The notes below the pieces were generated by a model. That model saw nothing but the letters and a program-made list of their open reading frames with translations. It did not search any database and was not told the DNA's origin. The translations under genes were made by a program, and so were the position numbers. DNA of 18,900 nucleotides, taken from positions 1 to 18,900 of the forward strand of contig JANXWW010000182.1 of assembly GCA_025350945.1 (NCBI GenBank), written 5' to 3'. Below are positions 8,330 through 15,722 of the stretch, one piece after another. The DNA is from Burkholderiales bacterium (GTDB lineage: Bacteria; Pseudomonadota; Gammaproteobacteria; Burkholderiales; Usitatibacteraceae). How positions within the stretch are numbered: the first letter of the stretch is position 1; each line of letters begins with the position of its first letter.

Positions 8330-8362
8330 CATAGAAACAACGTAGAAACAACGTGGAAACAG
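8330..8362. repeat. Three 11-bp direct repeats, first cluster
   Basis: Tandem units catagaaacaa, cgtagaaacaa and cgtggaaacag, with the core gAAACA kept in all three. Eleven bases is close to one helical turn, so a protein could bind the three units on the same face of the DNA. They lie 85 bases upstream of the diiron gene start and 230 upstream of the operon start. Confidence 0.85.
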
Positions 8363-8387
8363 CAGCCACGCAAGATAATTGAACAAT

Positions 8388-8420
8388 TAATTTAGCTTTA
8401 ATTTAGCTTTAATTTAGCTC
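8388..8420. repeat. Three 11-bp direct repeats, second cluster
   Basis: Tandem units taatttagctt, taatttagctt and taatttagctc, identical except for the last base. The period equals that of the first cluster, 25 bases away, but the unit sequence differs. Likely an operator array for an oligomeric regulator; simple slippage during replication is the alternative. Confidence 0.88.
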
Positions 8421-8483
8421 TAAGGTTGTAGGAGAAATGGTCATTATGGCTATTTATTCGGTATGCTACTCATCAGTATATAT

Positions 8484-8503
8484 TTACGTTTGGCGTAACG
8501 TAA
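8484..8503. promoter_or_regulatory. Inverted repeat, possible operator
   Basis: TTACGTT and AACGTAA form 7-base arms around TGGCGT. The nested CGTAA in the centre (8494-8498) also pairs with the left arm. It sits about 90 bases before the ATG of the FAD oxidoreductase gene, a typical operator position. Regulator unknown. Confidence 0.45.
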
Positions 8504-8591
8504 TAGATGTTATTAATGGTTTATGGTTATTGGTTAGGACGAAATTTCTGGCGCGGTAATCTTCCACGAAACAGCAAATTAAGACGAATTG

Positions 8592-9932
8592 ATGAAAATC
8601 GCGGTTATTGGATCGGGCATTGCGGGCGCATCAAGTGCCTGGCTACTCAGCAAGTTTGCGGATGAGAACCATCAAGTGACTTTATTTGAGCAAAACGATT
8701 ACCTCGGCGGTCATACCAATACCATTAATGTGACGCTGGAAGGATTGAGCTCGCCGGTGGACACCGGTTTTCTGGTGTTTAACGATTGGACGTATCCTAA
8801 TTTAATTGCCATGTTTAAACATCTCGGTGTCGCCGATGCGTTATCTGATATGTCGTTTAGCGTGAAACTTACTGAGGGTGAAAGCAACAAGCTGGAATGG
8901 TCAGGCTCAAATTTCGCCACTGTTTTTGCGCAACCGACAAATCTTTTTAAACCAAAATTTTTAGGCATGCTGCGCGACATCGTGCGTTTTAACCGCGAGG
9001 CGACCGCGCTGGTGGCGAATAAAAATGCCATGCCGGGCACGGTTGGCGAATATCTGTGTGCGAATGGTTATGGCGTGCCGTTTCGCGATTGGTATTTGGC
9101 ACCCATGGCCGGTTGCGTGTGGTCAACCCCGACGCAAAAAATTGATGATTTCCCATTGGCGACGTTGCTCACGTTCTGCCATAACCACGGCCTGCTCTCG
9201 GTCAACAATCGCCCGCAATGGCGCACCGTCAAAGGCGGCACGCAAACCTATACGCGCGCGATCACAGCGGGCTTGGGCGACGTGCGTTTGAACGCGAGCG
9301 TGAGCAAGGTTACGCGTCACGCGGATGGTGTATCCGTCACATCTAATACGCGAACTGAAACGTATGACCAAATAGTATTTGCGTGTCACAGCGATCAAAC
9401 GTTACGGATGTTGACTGATGCAAGCGAGGATGAGAAAAAAATTCTCTCAGCGATTCCTTATCAGCCCAATACCGCAATCTTGCACACGGATACACGCGTG
9501 CTCCCGCAGCGCCGCAGGGCGTGGGCTTCTTGGAACTATCATGCGGGTTATGCGTCAAGTGAGCGCGAACAAAATGCAGGTGTATCACTTTCTTATTTGA
9601 TTAATCGTTTACAGCCGCTCCCTTTTAAAACCCCAGTCATTGTCACCATGAATCCGCGCATTCAGCTTGATCCCGCCAAAATTATCAAGACGATCCAATA
9701 CGATCATCCCGTATTCCTGCCCGAAAGCGTTGTGGCGAAACGCGGCCTGCGTGCCTTGCAGGGAAAGCGGCGCACATGGTTTGCCGGTGCGTGGACGCGC
9801 TATGGTTTTCATGAAGATGGTTTGATGTCGGGCATCGCGGTGGCAAAGGCGCTGGGTGCCAAGGTGCCGTGGCAAACCAATGTGCCTGCGGCAAATGATT
9901 TGGCGAGTATTTATCCCGGGGTTGATGATTGA
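8592..9932 (+). CDS. FAD/NAD-binding oxidoreductase (COG2907, amine-oxidase-like)
   Basis: A 446-residue flavoprotein starting with the Rossmann dinucleotide motif IGSGIAG (residues 6-12), followed by an acidic strand end (LFEQN) and the YLGGHTNT segment typical of the flavin amine-oxidase/phytoene-desaturase superfamily. The C-terminal FAD motif is seen in TWFAGAWTRYGFHEDGLMSGIAVA. This family (COG2907) is regularly found beside DUF1365 and cyclopropane-synthase-like genes, and its member in the Rhodobacter RpoE/ChrR operon has, as I recall, been tied to furan fatty acid synthesis. A role in desaturating or otherwise oxidising phospholipid acyl chains is inferred from that. I take the ATG at 8592; a TTG directly before it (8589) is in frame but needless. 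First gene of the eight-gene operon; its stop overlaps the next start. Confidence 0.85.
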   Translation: MKIAVIGSGIAGASSAWLLSKFADENHQVTLFEQNDYLGGHTNTINVTLEGLSSPVDTGFLVFNDWTYPNLIAMFKHLGVADALSDMSFSVKLTEGESNKLEWSGSNFATVFAQPTNLFKPKFLGMLRDIVRFNREATALVANKNAMPGTVGEYLCANGYGVPFRDWYLAPMAGCVWSTPTQKIDDFPLATLLTFCHNHGLLSVNNRPQWRTVKGGTQTYTRAITAGLGDVRLNASVSKVTRHADGVSVTSNTRTETYDQIVFACHSDQTLRMLTDASEDEKKILSAIPYQPNTAILHTDTRVLPQRRRAWASWNYHAGYASSEREQNAGVSLSYLINRLQPLPFKTPVIVTMNPRIQLDPAKIIKTIQYDHPVFLPESVVAKRGLRALQGKRRTWFAGAWTRYGFHEDGLMSGIAVAKALGAKVPWQTNVPAANDLASIYPGVDD

Positions 9933-10747
9933 TGCAGCATTGGCCTAATCAAGCGGTACCTGAGCTGTGCCTAGGGCGCGTGATGCACAAACGCTTAAAG
10001 CCGGTGGTGCATCCGTTTTCATATGGCGTATTTTTTCTGCGCATACCGTTATCGTCATTAGCGACTATGAGTAGCATCAGCAATAAATTTTTTTCCAAAG
10101 ATCGCTTCAATTTGCTGTCATTCATGACGCGTGATTTTGGCCCGCGCGATGGCAGCAGTTTGGACACTTGGATTCGCGCATTGCTCGCGCGCGAAGGCAT
10201 TACCGCTGCCGATGGCGAAGTCGTATTGCAAGCATTCCCGCGCGTGCTGGGCTATGTGTTTAATCCGATTAGCGTGTGGTACTGCTTTGATCGCGCGGGC
10301 GCTTTGCGGGCGGCGCTGTGCGAAGTAAACAACACATTTGGTGAGCGTCACAATTATTTGGTGGCGCATGATGATCAACGCGTTATTGAAGCCAGCGACT
10401 GGTTTAGCGCGCGCAAGGTTTTTCATGTATCGCCGTTTTGCGAAGTCAAAGGCCATTATCGATTTCGCTTTGAGCAAATTGACAATCGCGCCTTTGCGCA
10501 AATTGATTACTACGATGAGAACGATGGTACCGCGAAAAATGAATCGCCTGATCTGCTTATTACCACTACGATCTTTGGCAAGCCACAGCCGCTCACCTCG
10601 CGCGGCACTGTCGCTGCATTTTTTCGCCATCCGCTGATGACCTTTGGTGTAGTCGCCCGCATTCACTGGCAGGCGCTAAAGCTGTGGCTGAAGCATGTGC
10701 CATTTGTTTCCAAACCTGCACCACCGACTGCTGAAACGACCCGCTAG
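9932..10747 (+). CDS. DUF1365 family protein
   Basis: A 271-residue protein of the DUF1365 family: the N-terminal HKRLKPVVHPFSYGVFFLRIP (residues 24-44) and the central PRVLGYVFNPISVWYC and VNNTFGERHNYLV segments are its hallmarks. Biochemical function is not established; the family co-occurs almost always with the COG2907 oxidoreductase and a CFA-like methyltransferase, and the Rhodobacter homolog is, from memory, needed for furan fatty acid formation. No signal peptide; a short hydrophobic patch near residues 34-50 does not make a clear membrane span. The ATG at 9932 shares its A with the TGA of the preceding gene, so translation is coupled. A 57-base gap separates it from the methyltransferase gene. 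Confidence 0.88.
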   Translation: MQHWPNQAVPELCLGRVMHKRLKPVVHPFSYGVFFLRIPLSSLATMSSISNKFFSKDRFNLLSFMTRDFGPRDGSSLDTWIRALLAREGITAADGEVVLQAFPRVLGYVFNPISVWYCFDRAGALRAALCEVNNTFGERHNYLVAHDDQRVIEASDWFSARKVFHVSPFCEVKGHYRFRFEQIDNRAFAQIDYYDENDGTAKNESPDLLITTTIFGKPQPLTSRGTVAAFFRHPLMTFGVVARIHWQALKLWLKHVPFVSKPAPPTAETTR

Positions 10748-10804
10748 ATTTTTCAAAAACTATTTCGTTATCCTGCCCATTAATTTCTCCACGAGCCTCA
10801 ATTC

Positions 10805-12025
10805 ATGACCACCCAAGAACTGTCGTCGATCCCCCAAGAAGACAAACTGCCCGCGATTGCACGCACGTTTTATGCGTTGATGCGAAGACTCGATTCGGGC
10901 GTGCTCACGTTCACGTCGCCCGAAGGTGTCACCACACAATTCAAAGGCGTGCATGAAGGGCCGCATGCTGACTTGCGATTTGCCGATTGGGGTGTGGCGC
11001 GTGAGGCGCTGAAATCAGCCGAGATTGGTCTGGCTGAATGCTATCGAGATGGACGATTATTTACTGGACATCTCACGCAATTTCTTGAACTCTGTGTGGC
11101 CAATCAGCGCGCACTGGAAAGCGTTTTTTATGGCAAGCCGCTGATTGCACTATTTTTCCGCATCAAGCATTTGCTGCGCGCCAACACCAAAGCGCGGGCG
11201 AAGAAAAACATTCATGCGCATTATGATTTGTCGAACGACTTTTACAAACTGTGGCTGGATGAAACGATGACTTATTCCAGCGCCGTGTTTGCAGGCGATT
11301 ATCAGCAGCCACTTGAAACTGCGCAGACTGCAAAATATGAGCGCATTTTGCAGGTGCTGAATCCCAAGGCAGGCGAGACGATTCTTGAAATTGGTTGTGG
11401 CTGGGGTGGTTTTGCCGAGCACGCGGCGAAAACGCGCGGGGTGAAAGTTACTGGCATCACGCTATCGAACGCTCAGTTGCAATTCGCGCAAACGAAAATA
11501 AAAAATGCCAATCTGGATTCACTGGTTGATCTGCGTTTGATTGACTACCGCGATGTACAGGGTCAATGGGATTATGTGGTGTCGATCGAGATGTTCGAGG
11601 CCGTGGGCGAGCGCTTCTGGCCGACTTATTTTGAAACCGTACATAATCGTCTAAAACCCAATGGCCGCGCGGTGATTCAGGCGATTACGATTGAAGAAAG
11701 TGCGTTTGACCGCTACCGTTCGACAAGTGATTTTATTCGCGAATATATTTTCCCGGGCGGCATGCTGGCTCCGGTTGATCGCTTTGTGGCGGACGCCAAA
11801 CGCGCGCATCTGAGTGCAGAAGCGCCGTATCGTTTCGGCCTCGATTACGCCGAGACCCTGAAGATATGGCTGGCGCGCGTGAATGCAAAAGTTACTGATA
11901 TCAAGCCACTTGGTTTCGACGACAAGTTCCTGCAACTATGGCGCTTCTATCTTTGCTATTGTGAAGCAGGCTTTCGCACCGGGCGCACGGACGTGATGCA
12001 AATAGAGCTGCGCCGTGGTAACTAA
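10805..12025 (+). CDS. Cyclopropane-fatty-acid-synthase-like SAM methyltransferase
   Basis: A 406-residue CFA-synthase family enzyme that would move a methyl group from S-adenosylmethionine to the double bond of an unsaturated phospholipid acyl chain at the inner membrane. The SAM site is ILEIGCGWGGFAEH (about 193-206). Other family signatures are HYDLSNDFYKLWLD (139-152), MFEAVGERFW and YIFPGGMLAP. Compared with E. coli Cfa, Glu239 and Tyr317 are kept (Glu265, Tyr348), but Cys139 is Ser159 and His266 is Gln292; in E. coli these help hold a bicarbonate ion used as base. The product may thus be a methylated or methylene acyl chain rather than a cyclopropane, as in tuberculostearic or furan fatty acid pathways. 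ATG at 10805 follows ACGAG, a weak ribosome site. Third gene of the operon. Confidence 0.9.
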   Translation: MTTQELSSIPQEDKLPAIARTFYALMRRLDSGVLTFTSPEGVTTQFKGVHEGPHADLRFADWGVAREALKSAEIGLAECYRDGRLFTGHLTQFLELCVANQRALESVFYGKPLIALFFRIKHLLRANTKARAKKNIHAHYDLSNDFYKLWLDETMTYSSAVFAGDYQQPLETAQTAKYERILQVLNPKAGETILEIGCGWGGFAEHAAKTRGVKVTGITLSNAQLQFAQTKIKNANLDSLVDLRLIDYRDVQGQWDYVVSIEMFEAVGERFWPTYFETVHNRLKPNGRAVIQAITIEESAFDRYRSTSDFIREYIFPGGMLAPVDRFVADAKRAHLSAEAPYRFGLDYAETLKIWLARVNAKVTDIKPLGFDDKFLQLWRFYLCYCEAGFRTGRTDVMQIELRRGN

Positions 12026-12047
12026 TGTCATTAATTCGATTTACAAA

Positions 12048-12587
12048 ATGACCATGAAAAATTTAAGCGTTTTATTAATTTCAACATTGTTGCTTGTCGG
12101 CTTTTCTCAATCCGCCTTCGCCGACACCCTGCCCGAAGTCATCGTTAAAGAATACGCAGCCATGAGCGCGCGCGGTGAAGGCGATCTTAAATTTCTGGGT
12201 TTTAAAGTTTACGACGCGCGCTTGTGGACGCAAATGAAGCCTCATTCGCCTTCGGAAATATTTGCGCTGCAGCTCGTTTACGACATGTCTTTTAAGGGTC
12301 GTGAAATTGCCGAGCGCAGCGTTGCTGAAATGCGCAAGGTGGGCTACAAGGACGAGCAAAAGCTGAAACGCTGGGGCGAAGAAATGCTGCGAATTTTTCC
12401 CGATGTCAAAAAAGGTGATGCGCTGATTGGCGTGTCGATTCCGGGCAAGGGTGCCAAATTTTATTCGCGCGACAAGTTAATCGCGACGGCTGATGATGTC
12501 GAGTTCGCCAAGGCGTTTTTCGATATCTGGCTGTCAGAGAAAACCAGTGAGCCGAAGCTGCGCGAGAAGTTGCTGGGGCCGCAGTAG
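12048..12587 (+). CDS. Exported chalcone-isomerase-like protein
   Basis: About 179 residues with a clear signal peptide (hydrophobic LSVLLISTLLLVGF, cleavage probably after SAFA). The mature part has the chalcone-isomerase-like pattern: GEGDLKFLGFKVYDARLW, FALQLVYDMSFKGREIAERSVAEM, then a C-terminal KAFFDIWLSEKTSEPKLREKLLG. Bacterial members lack proven flavonoid activity; plant relatives of this fold include fatty-acid-binding proteins, so lipid binding in the periplasm is a reasonable but untested idea here. I start it at the ATG at 12048, with 12054 as an equal alternative; a GTG at 12015 would overlap the methyltransferase and spoil the signal peptide. No clear Shine-Dalgarno. It lies between the methyltransferase and MFS genes, consistent with joint transcription. 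Confidence 0.85.
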   Translation: MTMKNLSVLLISTLLLVGFSQSAFADTLPEVIVKEYAAMSARGEGDLKFLGFKVYDARLWTQMKPHSPSEIFALQLVYDMSFKGREIAERSVAEMRKVGYKDEQKLKRWGEEMLRIFPDVKKGDALIGVSIPGKGAKFYSRDKLIATADDVEFAKAFFDIWLSEKTSEPKLREKLLGPQ

Positions 12588-12602
12588 CATGCGTGGCTGC
12601 TC

Positions 12603-13955
12603 ATGTCTGGAGCGCAAGTGTTAGGTGCCGCAACCGATGTCCCTGCGTGGCGTCTGATTGCCTATGGTCTCGCCGGGATTCCGCTGGCGATGGCAGCATT
12701 GCCAATTTACGTGAACGTGCCGAAATTTTATTCTGACGTGATTGGCTTGAATCTCACTGCCATTGGTGGCTTGTTACTGGTAGCCCGCGTTTTCGATGCG
12801 GTGCAGGATCCCCTGCTGGGTCACTGGAGCGATCTTGCGCGCGATACATGGCTGGGGCGATATATTTTTGTTGCCATCGGCACGCCCATTCTGGGCTTAA
12901 GCATGCTGGGATTGTTTAGCCCGCCTCAATTGAGCGCATCCGCGATGGCATGGTGGCTGGTGGCGATGTTGATGCTGGTCTATACCGCATTCAGCATGAT
13001 GCAAATCAGCTATCAGGCCTATGGTGCCGAGGTCTCACACGATCCTGTGCAACGCACGCGTATTACCGCTTTTCGTGAGGGTATGAGTTTGGTCGGTGTG
13101 TTTATGGCAGCAGCGTTGCCGCAAGTGCTATCGGATAAATTTGGTGCGCGTGAAGGTTACGCGATTTTCGCTTGGGTGTTTATTCCGTTTGTGATTTTGC
13201 TGGTGCTCACCACGATTATGTTTTCACCCAAACCGGCGGTGCGTGTGCAAGCAGCCACAGAAGATGCATTTCGCGCGATGATTAAGCCGCTTAAAAATTC
13301 GCGTTTCAAACGCTTGCTGATGGTCTTTATTTTCAACGGTATTGCCGCATCAATTCCTGCCACGTTGGTGCTGTTCTTTATCGAAGATGTGATTCAGAAA
13401 CCGGGTATGACCGCAGCCTTCCTCATTGCTTATTTTGCTGCCGGGGCATTGGGTATGCCAATATGGGTGTTGCTGTCGAAACATATCGGCAAGGCGCAAG
13501 CATGGCTTACCGGTATGGTGTTGTCGATTGTTGCTTTCGTGTGGGCGTTTCTGCTGCAGCCGGGTGATGTGACACCGTTCATGATTATTTGCGTTATGTC
13601 GGGCCTGGGTCTTGGTGCTGATTTGGCATTGCCGCCGTCGATTTTGGCGGATGTAATTGATGATGACGAACGTGCCGGGTTGGGCCGCAATGAGGGCTCT
13701 TATTTCGGGTTGTGGAATCTCGTGACCAAAATGAATTTGGCACTGGCAGCGGGCATTGCTTTGCCGACGCTCGCTTTTCTCGGCTATCAGCCGAAAGTAA
13801 CAACGTCGCCACAAGCGCTGATGTATTTATCGGCGACCTATGCGTTGTTGCCTTGTGTGCTGAAATTGGGCGCGATTACGGCCCTGGTTTTTTCACCATT
13901 TTTAAAGCGCACCGCAGCGGGTGCGCTGCATGTTCCTCAAGGAGTGAATTTATGA
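12603..13955 (+). CDS. MFS transporter, GPH sugar:cation symporter-like
   Basis: A 450-residue integral membrane protein with about twelve hydrophobic segments spread evenly along its length. The motif FDAVQDPLLGHWSDLARDTWLGRYIFV (near residues 63-90, an R-x-x-D-x-x-x-D-P-x-x-G pattern) is characteristic of the glycoside-pentoside-hexuronide (GPH/MelB-like) branch of the MFS, as is DDDERAGLGRNEGSYFG near 355-371. The same type of carrier occurs in the Rhodobacter RpoE/ChrR operon and in other copies of this cluster, so its substrate is probably linked to lipid modification or lipid turnover rather than sugar uptake; this is inference. The gene starts 15 bases after the preceding stop, and its TGA overlaps the ATG of the lipoprotein gene. 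Confidence 0.9.
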   Translation: MSGAQVLGAATDVPAWRLIAYGLAGIPLAMAALPIYVNVPKFYSDVIGLNLTAIGGLLLVARVFDAVQDPLLGHWSDLARDTWLGRYIFVAIGTPILGLSMLGLFSPPQLSASAMAWWLVAMLMLVYTAFSMMQISYQAYGAEVSHDPVQRTRITAFREGMSLVGVFMAAALPQVLSDKFGAREGYAIFAWVFIPFVILLVLTTIMFSPKPAVRVQAATEDAFRAMIKPLKNSRFKRLLMVFIFNGIAASIPATLVLFFIEDVIQKPGMTAAFLIAYFAAGALGMPIWVLLSKHIGKAQAWLTGMVLSIVAFVWAFLLQPGDVTPFMIICVMSGLGLGADLALPPSILADVIDDDERAGLGRNEGSYFGLWNLVTKMNLALAAGIALPTLAFLGYQPKVTTSPQALMYLSATYALLPCVLKLGAITALVFSPFLKRTAAGALHVPQGVNL

Positions 13956-14485
13956 TTCGTCAATTTTTTTGGGTTGTTCTTCTGGTTGTTCTTGCCACGC
14001 TGTTGAACGGCTGCGCGTCGGTTGCCGTCACTGATTACGCCAAAGAGACACCCAAACTCGACCTATCCACCTATTTCAACGGCAAGGTGGATGGCTGGGG
14101 TACGGTGCAGGATCGAAGTGGCAAGGTGATTCGACGCATGGTGGTCGAAATCAATTGCACCTGGAATGGTAACGAAGGCACACTCGATGAAAGCTTTCAA
14201 TGGTCAGACGGGAAAACCGAAAAACGCGTCTGGAAAATTACCAAAAACGGGGACAACTACATCGGTAAAGCGGGTGATGTGGTTGGTGTGGCGCTCGGTG
14301 AGGCCAGTGGCAATACGCTGCGATGGAATTACACGTTAGCGCTGCCGCAAGAGCAGGGCGGATACCATATGAGTATGGATGATTGGATGTGGAAGATCGA
14401 CGACAAGACCCTCGCCAATCGCACCACTATGACTAAATTTGGTCTGGAATTCGCACAAATTTCGATATTTTTTCGTAAGCGATAG
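13952..14485 (+). CDS. DUF3833 family lipoprotein
   Basis: A 177-residue lipoprotein with a hydrophobic signal and a lipobox LLNGC (Cys at residue 21). The mature part fits DUF3833: YFNGKVDGWGTVQDRSGKV, WSDGKTEKRVWKI, YIGKAGDVVGVALGEASGNTLRW and DDWMWKIDDKTLANRTTMTKFG. Function is unknown; the family is a regular member of the FAD/DUF1365/CFA-type cluster, which places it at the envelope side of that pathway. I use the ATG at 13952, overlapping the MFS stop (ATGA), supported by a strong AAGGAG at 13939-13944; longer in-frame starts inside the MFS gene give no sensible signal. Confidence 0.88.
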   Translation: MIRQFFWVVLLVVLATLLNGCASVAVTDYAKETPKLDLSTYFNGKVDGWGTVQDRSGKVIRRMVVEINCTWNGNEGTLDESFQWSDGKTEKRVWKITKNGDNYIGKAGDVVGVALGEASGNTLRWNYTLALPQEQGGYHMSMDDWMWKIDDKTLANRTTMTKFGLEFAQISIFFRKR

Positions 14486-14507
14486 TCGTAAACAAGGTAG
14501 CCAAAGC

Positions 14508-15287
14508 ATGTCACTCAATAAAAAAATAAATGACTGGTCAAAAAAGCGTGTGTGGATTGTGGGCGCATCCACCGGCATCGGCGCAGCACTTGCCGATGCG
14601 CTGCATTCACGCAAAGCCAAGGTTGCCATCTCAGCAAGAAGCGCGGATAAGTTAAACGAAATGGTCACCCGCTTCGGTGCCTCGCGTGCGATCTCGCTGC
14701 CACTCGATATCACCAAAGTGGAAACAATCAAAGCCGCCGAGCAGGAGCTGGTGGATGCGTGGGGCGGTTACGATTTGGTGATCTTTATGGCGGGTGATTA
14801 TCACGCGATGCGCGCATGGGAAATCGATTTGCAGATTGCAAAAAAAATGATGGATGTGAACTGGAGCGGCTTTATGAATGGCCTCTCGATCGTGATCCCG
14901 CGATTTATGCAGGCAAACGATGGTGGTATCGCACTGGTGTCGAGTGTAGCGGGCTATCGCGGGTTGCCGAAGAGCCTGATCTACGGGCCGTCAAAGGCAG
15001 CGCTGATTAATCTGGCCGAAACGATGTTTATTGACCTTAAAGAAAAGGGTCTCGATATTTATTTGATCTGTCCCGGATTTGTAAAAACGCCGCTGACCGA
15101 TAAAAACGATTTTGATATGCCCTCAATCATCACGCCGGAAGAGGCGGCGCTGGAAATTATTAAGGGATTTGAAAAAGGTGAATTCGAAATTCACTTTCCG
15201 AAACGCTTTACGAATATGTTGAAAGTGTTGCGGCACTTGCCGTATTCACTCTACTTCGCGGCAATCAAAAGATCCACCAAGCTATAG
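14508..15287 (+). CDS. Short-chain dehydrogenase/reductase
   Basis: A 259-residue classical SDR. The cofactor motif GASTGIG is at 19-25, an N-A-G equivalent appears as FMAG (93-96), the catalytic Ser is in SSVAGY (145-150), and YGPSK (Tyr159, Lys163) supplies the active-site pair. The ARS after the second strand (43-45) suggests NADP(H) preference. The C-terminal part after PGFVKTPLTDKNDF is of the membrane-leaning kind seen in DltE/YqjQ-like SDRs. The natural substrate is unknown; given the operon, a lipid-derived carbonyl or hydroxyl is likely. The ATG at 14508 is chosen because the upstream in-frame ATG at 14439 lies inside the lipoprotein gene. Next-to-last gene of the operon. Confidence 0.92.
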   Translation: MSLNKKINDWSKKRVWIVGASTGIGAALADALHSRKAKVAISARSADKLNEMVTRFGASRAISLPLDITKVETIKAAEQELVDAWGGYDLVIFMAGDYHAMRAWEIDLQIAKKMMDVNWSGFMNGLSIVIPRFMQANDGGIALVSSVAGYRGLPKSLIYGPSKAALINLAETMFIDLKEKGLDIYLICPGFVKTPLTDKNDFDMPSIITPEEAALEIIKGFEKGEFEIHFPKRFTNMLKVLRHLPYSLYFAAIKRSTKL

Positions 15288-15289
15288 CG

Positions 15290-15718
15290 ATGAACGAAGC
15301 TGAATTAAATCGGCTGGTTAATTTTTTTCAAACGCTTTCACCCGCGAGAGTGGTCGATATGAATCGCGTCTATACAGAAGATGCTTACTTCCGCGACCCA
15401 TTCAACGAGGTGACGGGTATCGAATCGATCAAGCATATTTTCAGCGAGATGTTTGTGCGACTGCACGATCCCCGCTTCGTCATCACAGAAAAAATCGCAC
15501 AGGAAAATAGCGCAATCCTGATTTGGGATTTTGATTTCCGCATCAAATCGCTAAAACCGAATCTTGCGAGGCGCATCCACGGTCTCTCGCACGTCCGCTT
15601 CGCTGCTGATGGCCGCGTGAATTACCATCGCGATTATTGGGATGCAGCGGGCGAGCTTTATGAACAATTCCCGCTGATTGGTAGCGTGATGCGTTGGCTT
15701 AAAAAGCGTAACGCATAA
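15290..15718 (+). CDS. NTF2/SnoaL-like small protein
   Basis: A 142-residue protein of the nuclear-transport-factor-2 fold (SnoaL-like): an N-terminal helix, YTEDAYFRDPFNEVTGIESIKHIFSEMF, then beta strands with LIWDFDFRI and RIHGLSHVRFAADGRVNYHRDYWDAAGELYE. Such proteins bind small hydrophobic molecules or act as isomerases; nothing here fixes the ligand. The start follows the SDR stop by two bases, and an NTF2-like gene beside the SDR is a familiar part of this cluster in other proteobacteria. It ends the operon, tail to tail with dolP with only four bases between stops and no terminator hairpin. Confidence 0.85.
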   Translation: MNEAELNRLVNFFQTLSPARVVDMNRVYTEDAYFRDPFNEVTGIESIKHIFSEMFVRLHDPRFVITEKIAQENSAILIWDFDFRIKSLKPNLARRIHGLSHVRFAADGRVNYHRDYWDAAGELYEQFPLIGSVMRWLKKRNA

Positions 15719-15722
15719 CCAA

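Larger units (their letters stand above)
8245..8591. promoter_or_regulatory. Divergent control region between diiron gene and lipid-modification operon
   Basis: About 350 non-coding bases, AT-rich, holding promoters for both directions. It contains two clusters of three 11-bp direct repeats (8330-8362 and 8388-8420) and an inverted repeat at 8484-8503, all described separately. Promoter hexamers are uncertain: TTGTAG (8426-8431) and TATTTA (8451-8456) are 19 bases apart, the long spacing used by MerR-type promoters, but each is a weak match. I looked for an RpoE/ChrR-type -35 (TGATC-like) near the operon start and did not see one. No Shine-Dalgarno stands out before the ATG at 8592. Confidence 0.6.

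Noticed and set aside
8330..8420. CRISPR array
   Set aside because: Repeats are 11 bp and contiguous without spacers, with two different units; no cas genes nearby.
8530..8562. Sigma-70 promoter TTGGTT/TAATCT before the FAD oxidoreductase gene
   Set aside because: The spacer is 21 bases, too long for a normal promoter.
10118..10666. 182-codon minus-strand open frame
   Set aside because: Antisense to the well-supported DUF1365 gene, with no recognisable motif or ribosome site.
13350..13814. 154-codon minus-strand open frame
   Set aside because: It lies fully inside the MFS transporter gene, has low-complexity His/Arg/Gln-rich composition and no family features; a shadow of the real gene.
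13712..14485. Longer version of the DUF3833 protein starting inside the MFS gene
   Set aside because: The ATG at 13952 has a strong AAGGAG and gives a proper lipoprotein signal; the extra residues overlap the MFS frame and match nothing.
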